A stretch of DNA of 64,000 nucleotides, from assembly GCF_033807715.1 (NCBI RefSeq), contig NC_084596.1, positions 33,182,879 through 33,246,878 of the forward strand. The letters are read 5' to 3'. Below are positions 1-11,354 of this stretch, piece by piece. The DNA comes from Cololabis saira (lineage: Eukaryota > Chordata > Actinopteri > Beloniformes > Belonidae). A program made the position numbers and the translations under genes. How positions within the stretch are numbered: the first letter of the stretch is position 1; each line of letters begins with the position of its first letter. Under the pieces are notes generated by a model. That model saw nothing but the letters and a program-made list of their open reading frames with translations, ran no database searches and was not told the DNA's origin.

Positions 1-109
1 TTAAATATATAAATGTTCAAGATGACCCTAAAAACTATTTTATATTTGACTCCAACAATATACAACAAAGCATATACCAACAACCTCTCATTTTCCTGTG
101 TGTGTTCAG

Positions 110-263
110 GTGAATGAGGGCCACTGGCACTGGGGGGATCACACTGTGCAGGTGCACAGTGCCTTCTTTACCGGCATCTATGGCATGTGGAATCTGTACG
201 TCTTCGCCATCATGTTTCTCTACGCACCCTCTCACAAACGTTATGGGGACGAGCATTCAAGTG
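110..263 (+). CDS. wls: wls (Wntless/GPR177) penultimate coding exon
   Basis: Wls is a multi-pass membrane receptor that binds lipid-modified Wnt proteins and carries them from ER/Golgi to the cell surface. The exon is open in frame from the first base after a TTCAG acceptor (ag at 108-109). It reads [10 protein letters not shown]..., then the near-invariant run [19 protein letters not shown] (the last transmembrane segment), then [15 protein letters not shown]. It closes with one base of a glycine codon at 263, before a GTCAGT donor. This run matches vertebrate Wls from memory almost residue for residue. Upstream exons lie outside the window, so the gene is 5'-partial here. Bases 1-109 are the preceding intron. 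Confidence 0.95.
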
Positions 264-1549
264 GTCAGTGCATCACAGGTAACTACGATTACTCCAAGCT
301 TTGAAAGCAGTCAGACTAACATACGCTGTTTATAAACCCTGCAGCTTCCTGTTAACTGTAACTGTGCATTCACACCGAAATCGTCAAAAATCGCCCGTAG
401 TCGCTCAGGACGCTTGCATCGCACCGCTTGCCTATCCGGGTCGAAGCGAATTTGGTCATATTGTTTAAACTGTGTTTTGTGATTAATAAGCACTGCTTTT
501 AATGGTTTTGCGTTGGATCGATGTATCAAATAAAATTGCTCAGACCATCCATCCAGCTCCTCAACCATCAGTTATGTGGTTCATATGAGCAGAGTTCAGG
601 TAAAAACGGCAGTCAAATCTGGAAATATATCAGTTTGCAAGATGAGAAAGATTAATTCCTGATGAAATATGTTTGTTAGTGCACAGCTATGTGAATGAGT
701 GTATGTTTGTAGAAGAATGTGCATTGAACCTTCTTGCTTTGGGAATCCCGGTCTGTGATTGGACGCCGCCTCGGCGTCGTCGCTGCTCATTTGCATAAAG
801 TTGAGATTCTCTCAACCTCAAATTGACGCTCCCAACGCCTCCGACACATATGAAAGCGAGCTTTCATAGGAAATGAATGGCAGCCGGACGCGTATGATGC
901 CTGTGATGCTTTCGGTGTGAATGCACGGTAAAGAGTTTAAAGTGCAACTGAAAGAAGAATAGAAACATGGCACTGAGTTAAACAAAGTTAATTGTGGCCT
1001 GACTCACCCAACTTATCTCCTTGCTGTATGAGAGTGAAAGAAAAACACTCTCCCGTCTGATGGAGAGCAAGTGCCTGTCCTCCGCTCTAAAGCTGCCTAT
1101 TCATCCAAGGTTTTTTGAGAAGGGGTGGTGGAGATTGAGAAGCACCCAGATTCCCAGGGGGGAAAAAAGGTCTTTTTTGGCCCAAGAGAGTGATTCTAAT
1201 GGACACCAGGCTTCCTTCCAGAGAGAATGAGATGGAGAAGTGAAGAGAGGGGGTGGGGAGAAGAGCAAGGAGGTAATGAAAGCCATTCATCTGCTGTCAT
1301 TGACAAGGGGAGAGAGAGAGGGCTTAGTTCTGGAAGTTTTCCCTGAAGTGCATCAAACCATGACATAGGAAGAGCAGCTCTGTCCAAGCTGCACTTCTGT
1401 TGAGTGAGCTGAGTATCTGTTGTTGAAATTCAGCCTGAGATGCAGCAGCAAATAGTGACGCCATCACAAAGAAGTTAACGCGCTCTTGACGCGTTAGGCG
1501 TTGGCATTGTATCATTGTCCGTTTCTGTGCTGATGGTGTTTGTGTGCAG
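264..1549 (+). other. wls: last intron of wls
   Basis: The intron has a GTCAGT donor at 264 and a TGTGTGCAG acceptor ending at 1549. It contains the Harbinger-like MITE at 362-928. The remainder (929-1549) shows no recognisable exon or RNA gene, only a short purine-rich tract around 1190-1320. Confidence 0.85.
362..928. mobile_element. PIF/Harbinger-like MITE in wls intron
   Basis: A 567-bp non-coding element. Its left end CTGTGCATTCACACCGAAA (362-380) is the inverse, with one mismatch, of its right end TTTCGGTGTGAATGCACGG (910-928). It is flanked on both sides by the trinucleotide TAA (359-361 and 929-931). A 3-bp TWA target duplication with short inverted ends is the usual signature of PIF/Harbinger elements. 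No transposase reading frame is present, so it is non-autonomous. Confidence 0.75.
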
Positions 1550-1659
1550 GTGATACTGGAGCAAGCAGCGGGGAGGACATCCAGTTGACCACAACCATCA
1601 CTCATGTTGACGGCCCCACTGAGATCTACAAAATGACTGGCAAAGAAGCCCAGGAATAG
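1550..1659 (+). CDS. wls: wls last coding exon (cytosolic tail and stop)
   Basis: The exon starts after the TGTGTGCAG acceptor. The first two bases (GT) complete the glycine begun at 263, then DTGASSGEDIQ, LTTTITHVDGPTEIYK, MTGKEAQE and a TAG at 1657-1659. The ITHVDGPTEIYK...KEAQE tail is diagnostic of vertebrate Wls. The C-terminal KEAQE is the motif reported in mammals to promote COPI-linked retrieval of Wls to the ER, so its presence here suggests the same trafficking. Human reads LTRKEAQE where this fish reads MTGKEAQE. Confidence 0.95.
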
Positions 1660-2520
1660 ACTGCTGTGTCTCAGACTCCTATCTACTACCTACTGCTCCA
1701 ATATCTTTATGCTGAGACAAGTTTCAGTATGTTTCTTTGTTTTTTTTAACACTCCCTGTCCCTATAAGTGCTTACACAATCCAGCCTGCATGCAGCTACC
1801 AGCCCATCTGTTGCTGCACCGAAACCGGAGCTTGTTTACATGGCACCCTCTTTCCAAAGTCCCTGTTGTACCTTTTTAGAATATCAAAATTCGTATCGGC
1901 CCTTTTCATTTCATGTAGGACTCTCCTGTAACATTTCATTCACATCCTCATTAACGTAAACTATACCGATTGTAAATGTTGCACAATACACCAAGTCAGG
2001 TACTGAAAAGCTGCGTTACAAAGAGATTCACGAGTGAAGAGAACCACTTATTGGTGGAGAGAAGGTGCATTTAGCAGCTGGCACACTTATCTTTTCAAGT
2101 ATAGTGGTTAAACAGTCATCGGTAAAGGCCTGAGCTGAGGGACATGAACAGTGAGACGTTTCAGCCAAATGTTTTGAATGTCCTGCTTTATTATGTTTTA
2201 TGTCATTCGAGGATGCATCCATCATTTAATAAAAAAAGTGTTATGTACTGCTGTCACTCATAGTCCATTTTTTTTTTCTATTTTTCTTGCATCACTGGGG
2301 GAAATGTGGAAAACTGCCACTTTGGGAAAAGTATGTTCATTATGTTACAATGTAGATATCTGTCTTTTTTTATATGTATGTACTTATTTTCAGCTTTAAA
2401 AAAAGTATGAATCAAACTATCAATACCTTTTTGAAGTTGACTGTAGCCAATCACACGTTGTTTTTAGGTTTGCTTTGTAAGCTAATTTAAATAATAAAAA
2501 ACCTTCTGCCTATTATTGTT
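1660..2520 (+). other. wls: wls 3' untranslated region
   Basis: AT-rich sequence follows the stop, with candidate polyadenylation signals AATAAA at 2228-2233 and 2493-2498. The second lies in a run of A/T-rich sequence followed by a T-rich stretch and is the likelier distal site. The exact 3' end cannot be read from sequence alone. Confidence 0.6.
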
Positions 2521-3190
2521 TTGTCATCAATTCTTGACTGATTTATTCATCATTTAAAAAAAAGAGAACTACAGAAATGTCACTATTGTAGCTAAACATT
2601 TTCTTCTTATTGTGAACATTATGTTTTTCTTTATTTTTTTTAAACAGTCAAACTTTTCAGCTGCAGCTTGGATTTTCAAAATAAGTGCAACCAAAATGTG
2701 AGCTCATTAGATATTTTAGGTGGGGAGAGTGCGCCTCTGCAAGGGTCAAAGTAGAACGACAAGCATGCTCTCACTTTTTCATATTTTAAGTTAATCACAG
2801 AAAGAGTAACACATGAAGTCCTTTTTTCATTTTTTTGGTTTTCACATTTCTCACAAATGTACAACTCGGTGCAGTATTTCTAGAGGAGGTGATCCAGTAG
2901 CAGTTTCTTGCTCTTTCCCCAGAGAAAGCAGTTTAGTCCAGTGCATATTGACTGCAGGGAAAAGGACATCTCTACATCTTACGTCAATAAGCCGGTACAT
3001 GATTCATGGTTTAATCACTTTCATAAGGTCAACATTTCAAAATAAGTTAATGCGCTTTCTCTCTTTTTTAAAAAAAATTGTAAATGAATATATAAAAAAA
3101 ATGTTGAGACGACGTTTTTTTCCACTCTTTCGGTGATTTATTTATTTTTCAAATCTTTTTTTTTTCAATAGTGTTTCTATGACAACGACA
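2521..3190. other. wls-gng12 intergenic spacer
   Basis: About 0.7 kb of AT-rich sequence between the wls polyadenylation region and the GC-rich start of gng12. No exon, RNA gene or recognisable repeat is seen. The two genes run head to tail on the same strand with little space between them. Confidence 0.6.
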
Positions 3191-3599
3191 CATTGCGCTA
3201 AAACTCCGGAAGTGCAGTTACGCGGTCGACGCTGGATGAGCGCCGTGTTTCGGGTTGGTCCCTCAGTCCGCCTCGGTCCGCCTCGGTCCTCCCGGCTGAT
3301 TTCGGCTGTTTTCGTCCAAGTGGAGGAGGAAAAGAAAAGGAGAGTGGGTAGTCTTCGCCCTCGTGAAGAAGAAGAAGGAAAAAAGTAGTCGACATTAAAA
3401 CATATCAACACCGGCTGTCAGCGAAAAGTCAAAACCTGATATCTGCGAAGTCGACAGCGAGATTACATGTACAGGTGTTATTTTTTTTTTTAATTATCAT
3501 TTATAACAGTGTAGTTCTGATCCAGCACCGTGAGAGAACGAGGTCTCCTCCCAGCCTGTTGACGGACCCAGTTCGGCTCCAGCGACAGAAACTGAGCAG
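3190..3599 (+). promoter_or_regulatory. gng12: gng12 promoter and non-coding first exon
   Basis: Base composition changes abruptly to GC/CpG-rich at about 3195. A consensus ETS/GABPA-type site CCGGAAGTG is at 3206-3214, followed by CpG-rich sequence with a tandem CCGCCTCGGT repeat. The segment ends in CTGAGCAG followed by the donor GTAGGA at 3600. It lies upstream of the gng12 coding exons on the same strand, and gng12 in other vertebrates has untranslated 5' exons, so I read it as promoter plus exon 1. A second donor-like ACAG/GTGTTA near 3474 and an acceptor-like site near 3510 mean the exon could be split. The transcription start is inferred. Confidence 0.6.
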
Positions 3600-3645
3600 G
3601 TAGGACCAACATCACCCATCCATAGGAAGAGAGACGTTTCTGAAG

Positions 3646-3770
3646 GCTGATTTATGGTTCCGCGTTACACCAACGCAGAGCCTACGCCGTACGGTTCGCG
3701 TCGCCGCGTACCATACGCCGTAGTCTACGGCGTAGGCTGCGCGTCGATTTAACGCAGAACCATAATTCAG
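3646..3770. mobile_element. palindromic MITE, copy 1
   Basis: A short fold-back element. Its left arm starts CTGATTTATGGTTCCGCG and its right arm ends CGCAGAACCATAATTCAG. The centre carries inverted CTACGCCGTA/TACGGCGTAG motifs. Two relatives occur at about 36292-36414 and 39075-39158. It is non-coding and lies 46 bp into gng12 intron 1. Confidence 0.75.
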
Positions 3771-4163
3771 TCTTAACCCAAGCAACAGTTGGTGCCAAAC
3801 TGCTTCCCTGCGAGACAGTAGACAACACAAGCCCCAGCTTCCAGATCGGACTCCTCAACAACATTGAAGTGGCTCCAGCAATGTTTGGTTTAATGTTAGA
3901 CTAATGTCTTTCTGAGTATAGTATTCAACAGGTGACCGGGGCCTTCAGCTCTTTCTGATTCCCTACAAGCTCCACCTACTGTGTTTGCCACTGAGGGACT
4001 TGGATTATTCCAGAAAATGAGTAACACTTTTATATAAACCAAAGAAATCATTAGAAAGTGCGTGTTATAAATGAGTTTCAATGGGGGATGGGGCAGGGGA
4101 GTGTGATCTTTGTGTGATGGGGAGAGGAGGCCCTGCACAGGGAAGAGGCTGAGATGTTTACAT

Positions 4164-4191
4164 GGGGCATCCACAGAGCTGTGGATGCCCC
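4164..4191. repeat. 28-bp near-perfect palindrome
   Basis: GGGGCATCCACAG and CTGTGGATGCCCC are perfect inverse complements separated by two bases (AG). It lies inside a relatively GC-balanced, unique-looking stretch (about 4080-4340) of gng12 intron 1. Confidence 0.85.
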
Positions 4192-5240
4192 TCTGGCCAT
4201 TAGGAGGACAGAATACAGACTGGCCATTGATAAGGCCAACTCATTAGTACCCCATTCACCGCCATCAAAGCCTCCTCTTGATGCCCATCAACATGATTGG
4301 GGCACAGCGCACACACTGGAGGATGAAGAACACACATTTCCTGCCTTTCGCACTGATGGCTGAGGTTTGGGTTGGGTCGACACGTTTCACGTTTTAGGGG
4401 TGAAGAGCTCGTAGCCGATTCTAGACAAGAGAAAGTACCTCAGATTTTGTAGGTGGCGAAGAGGCAGACGTGCAGCCGTGAGCAAGTGCATCCAAATCTA
4501 TCAGTGGTTTACTCAGCATATGTGCCACAAACAGAGCAGGAAAGGGCAGCTTCACGTTGTGGTTTTTCATTTGAAATTAAGCAGATGATGTGCATTCCAA
4601 CAATTGCTTGTCCCTTCTGTTTTAAAAAAAAAAAAACTCATTATCTTTCTCGCAGTTTCTGTGGTATGGGATGTATTTGGAGTTGTGTGAGCCGGCCAGG
4701 CCAGATTACTGGCAGGGTTTATGCAACGTGTGATGCATGCAGATGAATTAGAGAAAGAATGAGGGAGTAGGTTGTCAAGCAGGGAACTATAGCCTGCTTA
4801 GTGTAAAGATTAGACAGGGAAAGGACCTCCCTGTACAGTTTGAGTTTGCACAGAAGAAAGATATTTTTTTAAATTTTAGTTTTAACTTGCTGAACAAGGG
4901 ATGAACTGTTGGGATCATGTGGGATGTGGCACATGCAGCTGTAAGCAATGCTGCAGCAGTTTATCAGCCAGAAGACTGTTCTAGAGCCACCGTGCATCTC
5001 CTCTGACAGAATGCTGCCCAACTCGATTGGCAGCTCTGGAGAAGGGTTTCCGACAAACAGCCAGATTGGAGGAAGACACAGCGGTGGCCTCCAGTGGGAG
5101 CCTGTCATCAGCCAGGATCTGTTTCCTCATAGTTCTGTCTGTGAAGTCCCCGCTGGGGAGAGTTAATGTGTGTGTGTGTATGTGCTTGCTTCAGTGCTTT
5201 TTGAATGAGCTTACTACTTCCCTACTAGTGATTCACATAT

Positions 5241-5243
<3 letters not shown>

Positions 5244-5325
<82 letters not shown>
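5244..5325. repeat. (CA)n microsatellite
   Basis: About 82 bp of uninterrupted CA dinucleotides. A reading frame across it (THTHTH) is an artefact. Confidence 0.98.
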
Positions 5326-5331
<6 letters not shown>

Positions 5332-7567
5332 GTAAAGTATATGTTGCTAAAAGTACATGTTGCAGAATATACTCATGAAAGCTCACACTTGCTTTTTATC
5401 CTCCATTTCTGACTCATAATAATAGCGTAGCGGCATCCTCATGCAAACACTGATATTTCCAACGTGTGCACGCCTGACTGCTGTGGTAGCCTATTTTGAG
5501 ACTAAATGATCAGTATCTAACATCTGCTGATTAATGTAAGGCTAATCAGAGGCTCAATTAAACTGTAGTAAGCACAAATTCACCTTATCTGCAGCCCCAC
5601 TTATCAAACGAGGTGATGCATCCTTGGGTTGGAGCTGATTGTTGGTTGAAATAAGCTACTCAAAACATTTTATTTATAAACATATTTATTACAATTCAAT
5701 TGATTAATCACTAACTATTTGATAAGTGTTAACTTCATCAGTATATGTAAGTAATGACACATTTAATGTCAGCAAGATGGAAGTTCTGAGAGTAGATGAA
5801 CAAGACAAGCAGCTTTTATGCTTGTATTGCACATTTTTATGCAAATGACACTACGGGACATATCTGTGCTAAATAGATACTTTATATAATTTCAGTATCA
5901 AAAGGATAATTAGATCATGTGATAAACATTTGCTGAAGTGGTGGAGCTGAGGTTCCATTGAGAGATGTTTGAGCACATCTTCAGAGATGCTCAGTCATTT
6001 AGGATTTGTTCAGAGATGGATCCCTGCACTGTTGCACGTCAGATGAGGGTCAGGGTCTGATTGTGAGGGCCGAGGACTCGGGGACAGACCCACATGATGG
6101 ATAGCTGAGCTTTCTCTTCTGGAAGACCCAGGCTGCTGCCCCACCGCCCAGTCCCTGACAGGAATGGACGGGTGAAACTTCATTTGTCAGTTATTTCATT
6201 TGTATTTGGCAAAAGTAAAAAATTCCTTCACCGGTCATATTTTCCTAATTTAAAAAAACCCAACAAATTATACTTAAGAGAATCTTTGATACTCAGATCT
6301 GGTTGGAGGGTTAACCTCCAGAACCACCTTAGGAATCTGTGCCCAACTAATGTCTTCTTCAATACACAACAGTTTCTTTTTCTGTTTGTTTTTTTTAAAT
6401 TTCTTTTTCTAGACATGATGACAGATACAAACATTAAGTACATCTCTGCCTGTCTTTTCTTTAAATGTTCTTAAGTATGTCGTTCTTCAGAGGCATGTAA
6501 AGATGAACCGTAGCTCTTAAAAGCTTTCCTAACTTGGCATTTGTTTGTGTGAGAGTGTTTTAGTGTGTGTTTGAATGCTCTGCATTGTGTGTGTCGGTAG
6601 TCACAAGGCATAGCCTACATTGTCTGGTTTTCTTGAATTCCTCCCTACCCAGAAGCAGATGCAGGAGGGGTGGTGACACTGCGGATAGAAAGTCACACCC
6701 ATCTGTTGGTTTGGCAGCAGCAAGTACTTGCTTTTATGAAATACCAGGCATTACTTAGGATCTTTTTTTTGTATTGACTCAAAGTAGACCGAGTAGGTTA
6801 CATAATGAACTTTATCCTAATATCGTCATTTATCAGGGAATAAAATGGTACAGCAAAAAAGAAGGCATGGACAAAGTTAGAGGTTTTTTTCACTGTTGGC
6901 TTCAGTGCATAATGACTTGTTTGTGCTTATGTACTAATCTCATTGACATCAACTTCAAATGTGCTTATTACCGAAGCAGGAAGTGTTGTCATGACAACCA
7001 TCTCACATAGGTAATCAAGGTAGCGTCTGCCTTTTTTCCCCTGTCATCTCTGTAACGTGTGGAGATTTTCAGATTGTTTCTCTCAGCGTGGCCTTCCCCT
7101 CTCAGTCTGCTTTCCATTTTGAGGAAAGACTGGTGCTACAGCCCGTGTTCAGCCTGCAGAGCTGCTGCGTCTCTGTTTGTCAATCTGGGTGGAGGAGACT
7201 GTTGACAGGGAGAAGAGGTAGGACCCACGTCGCCACAAAGGCAAAGAACCTGAAATTAATGTTATAGCAGGAACTGCAGGATGCTTTATTTCCACAGCTT
7301 CCTGCTCATACAGTAGCTACTGATCGGCTAATAAGGATTTCTTCCTTAAATCACGGTCACTTAGAGAGAGTGTTCTTGATGATATTTTGCAAACGCTATT
7401 GTTTGTATAAAATAAGAGCGGAAATTTTGAACTTAAAAAGTTCCGATTGATGTTTTTTATAAGCTTAATGGTTATTATTGTCTGTCTACTTCAAGCGATG
7501 AAAGGATCTATCAGGTGACTTGTATTTTCAACATCAGAAGCCAACAATCATTGACTGTTGCAGATTT

Positions 7568-7613
7568 TCACACACTGCCGGCTGACTGTCTCCTGTCAGC
7601 CGGCAGTGTGTGA
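7568..7613. repeat. perfect inverted repeat (19-bp stem, 8-nt loop)
   Basis: The left arm TCACACACTGCCGGCTGAC (7568-7586) and right arm (7595-7613) are exact inverse complements around TGTCTCCT. The stem is GC-rich compared with its surroundings. It is too short for a typical pre-miRNA stem and no longer inverted repeat surrounds it. Confidence 0.9.
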
Positions 7614-10336
7614 TTGTGCTACCAAGCGCCGGGGGCCTGCGGTAACATGTCAGGATCTAACAGGAAAGTCCAAAATACTTGAGCTGAAGGAGAGCAGGCT
7701 GTGGTACAAACAGTTTTCCCACTGATTTTACTCCACAGCGTGGATCCAGTTGTGCACTCAGTTGAGAGCACATTTTAGCTCAAGTACAAAATGAAATAAT
7801 AGCGGATAGAAGTGAATAAGTCATCTTAATGTTGCGATCTTAACTGTTTTTTTTTTTGTTAGAATATTTCTTAAAAACGTTTCTGCTGAGTACAATAAAC
7901 CTATGTAACAACCAGGTTTAATCATCTGAGGACTTTAGTCAGAAAAGTCGGTGCCCTGCAGAATGACTATTTCAAACCGACGTCAGTGCAAAAAAGTTAG
8001 TTGTTAAAAACTTTTTTTTTTTTTTTTAGTTGAGGTTTTCATGAGGCCCCAGTTTTCTGGTGAAACAGAACTCTTTCTCTTTTCTGATTGGACAGAGACG
8101 CAGAGGCAGATAAGATAGCCGTGTTTGGAGTGTAAACTGCGCCCAAAGGTGACGCTCTTCGTTGACACTGATGTGAGCTCAGATTTGGAGCTCTTCTAAC
8201 AGACAAGGTTAGTTAATGAGCTGAGAAGCTGATTTCTCCACAATACTCGTCAGTAACTTGATACAATAAAGATATTGGTGTCAGGGAATTTGAGAATAAA
8301 CACAGAATGAGAAAAAAAAGATCAGAATACTTAGTAAAGGTTTAAAAAAAAAAAAGAATGAAGTATTGAATCATTTGATGAGTTTTCCTTTCAGGACAAG
8401 GATATAGTATTGTTTTCTGTTATCCACAGTAAAGAAACAAAATGACTTCAAACCATAACTTGTTATGTCCAACTGAAAATCCACTCCTAGCTATCTGTAT
8501 GGTTGAAAAATGTTTTAGAAATCCTGTAACATGTCAACGTTATGTGCTTTTGCTGTTTCTTTGTGTCTGTCATACAGTGGGGAAAACACAAGTGATAACC
8601 TTAATAATGACTTTGTTTTATGCTATTAGATAATTTAGATGACAATAGTGTGCAACAATACCACAATCTTAAAACTAAAGCAGATTAACTCTATTTAGCC
8701 TTCACAGTTTTCTTAATTTCCAGCTGTACCAAGACACATCCAAATCCTTCCCGTTTCATTTTATGTAAATGCAGGTTCAATGCCTTTTTCTTCCCTATAA
8801 ATTGGGTAACATATAACCAAATATTACTTTATGAAGAAAAGAAAGAAGTGGCGCCCTGACCTGGAAATGCTGCTTTCCTTAATTCTCAAACTCAGTTTCT
8901 CACAGTTCAGTATTTGTGTGTGTTTGACGGGTGTGACAGGACAACAGTATGTGAATGAGTGAGAGGAGGGACAGAGAGAAGTGTATTTATTTACGTTGGT
9001 GAGCAATTAATCTATTTTTAGGCCCATTGTGATCTTTACTGCAGATACAGGGACCTTTCTGTCCTCCATCTGTTGTTCAGCATGGCTCTGTGACTGGAGG
9101 GTTGCGAAGGGGCCTTACGCAATCCAGCAGCTCGTGCTTTCAAGGAAAGATGCACGCCGTTTAGGGCGGAACGGAAGCATTGAATTGCAATTTTCTGACA
9201 AATATTGCGATTAGATTTGTGATGCTCAAATTGAATATTCACTCTGCATTCGAGGATTACTACATTAACCCATGGGGCATTTGTAAGCAGCAATTCTTCA
9301 ATTTAAATACATTATTAATTAACTATATGGTGTGACACAGGTATGGATTAGTCTGTCTGTTGTTGTGGCACAAAACTCCACCTTTTCCAGCTTTTCCAGC
9401 TGTAATTATTTCATTCATTCATTCATTCTGGGCAAAGCTCAGGAAGGGACACGTGACTAAGATATGCACAGGAGGAAATGGGAGATATTTTGTTGAGTTC
9501 TGATGTGAGTGTGTTAAAGAGTCTTTAACCACGGCGTGGGCACAGAGTTGTGCCTCCATGAGCTGTTTTCATATGGCTCTACCATGACAAGTGACTCAGA
9601 AGTTGTTTTTTCCATTCTATTGACGTGACAGACACATCAACGTGACGCGGCCTGTGGTGCTTTTGTTATTATATTGTGGTGTTGAGTCCTGTTGTGCTGG
9701 CTGGATTTGTCCTTTTCTGCTGTGTACTCCTCCTTTATCAAATTCAAAATTCATCCATACAATACAATCCCCTCTTTTTGTTTGGGAATAAAAGTTTAAT
9801 CTGTAAAGGGATGACAGTGGTTATTTCTCTTAACATGGCACTTAATGTTATGCTTCCACTACTTTCGCGTGTCTAGACATGGACCATTTTTGATTGGGTG
9901 ATGTGATTAGTACTGAGAAGAATGGTATTTATCATCGGTGGGCATGACTGTCACACCAGCAACACACAGTGACTAACAGCAGTGAGCAGCAAGGCTTTGA
10001 GCCTCGTCAGACATGCTGCATCATGTATAGCATAAGTACAGCCTTTGCAATTTGCTAATTGCATTATTTGCAATTTTGATTTGAATTTGTGGTGTCACTG
10101 TTAGATAATAACAGGGAAATATTATACACTTCTCAGAAACATTCAGAGGAAAAACCTCCACAAACTGATCAGCAGAAGGAAACGTTTACTTTGTTGACTG
10201 ATCTTGAGCTTCCTCCTCGGTTGTGACGTCGCTGGAGCAGAAGCCAGTTGCCAGGTCTCTGTATGACAGCAGACGACTGGTTTATAGAGCTCTCTGTGGG
10301 GTTAGAATATTTAGGACAGTGGACTTATTTGAGCAT

Positions 10337-11354
10337 AGGGATGCACAAATACATTTTTAAAAGTTGGAAACTTTCCATGGGAATTAACATTATAAATATG
10401 GGCATGAATCTGAAATGTCAAAGATTACAGGTTAGCTCATAATAGGGAAGTTGTTGGAACTAAAACATCTGTCAGTATAATCTATATAATGGAATAAAGC
10501 CATTATATTTATTGTAAAGTCAGTTTAATTTCTACTCTGCACATCCCTCTGTCCCATAACATGGATCGTTGCTAGAATCCTGCAGGTCACATCAGGACCA
10601 TGAGGACACATCATTTCAACCCAGGAACGCTATCCATTCACTCAGGGTTGGTGATGTTACTGAAGTAATAGAGTTTGCTTATCATGTGGCTTGTTGTTAT
10701 TTTAACCATTCCAGATCGTTACAAATGTTTAGCTAACTATATACTTGTGCATGCTATTGCATGAGTGTGATGTGCCAAAAGTCCTGCATAAAAACATTAC
10801 TTACAGCAGCAGTCAATTCAATTCAATTCAGTTAAATTTTATTTATGTACTGTAGCGTTTATTACAACAGAAGTTGTCTCTAGGTGCTTTCCAGAGACCC
10901 AGAACATGACCCCCAAGCAATTATTACATAAACATAAACAGTGGCAGGTAAAAAAAACCCTAGTGGGAGAAAAACCTTAAGCCAAACAGTGGCAAGGAAA
11001 ACTCCCCTTTAGGAGGGAAGAAAGCTGGACCAGGTCCTGGATCATAAGGGGGGATCCTCCTGCTGAAGACCAGCTGGACAGAGCAGGAAAAGAGAAAACA
11101 GAAACAGAGAGAATGAAGAACAGCATAAATGTTGGATCTAAAATATGTAAAAAGCACATTTGCTGGAGAAGAAATGAAGTTTACTGGCATGCGTAACTGC
11201 TGATATTTGTATTTATAAATGATAATTTACCACAAATTTCTATTTCCCATGGACAGTTTCCAATTTGGAATATTTCCAATGGTGAACTTTCCGTACAAGG
11301 TTTCTGGAAACTTTTTGGATGTTTAATGGGAATTTTCCACCCCTCTGCAACCCT
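10337..11354. mobile_element. hAT-like non-autonomous element, nested
   Basis: The left end AGGGATGCA (10337-10345) mirrors the right end TGCAACCCT (11346-11354). Sub-terminal TTGGAAACTTTCCATGGGAATT on the left and AATGGGAATTTTCCACCC on the right are related inverted motifs, a pattern I recognise from an abundant teleost hAT family. Flanking 8-mers share only a TTGAG core, so the target duplication is decayed or the boundaries are off by a base or two. An L2-like copy (10813-11130) sits inside. Confidence 0.6.
10813..11130 (-). repeat. L2-like retroelement tail, copy 1
   Basis: It begins on the + strand with (CAATT)n then TTTTATTTAT, the inverse of an L2-type 3' end (ATAAATAAAA plus a TTGAA-repeat tail). 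It continues with GTTGTCTCTAGG...TTTCCAGAGACCCAG and an A-rich stretch. Copies with the same body occur at 21398 and 40841, and a decayed one at 28662. The sense strand is minus. No coding region remains. Confidence 0.7.
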
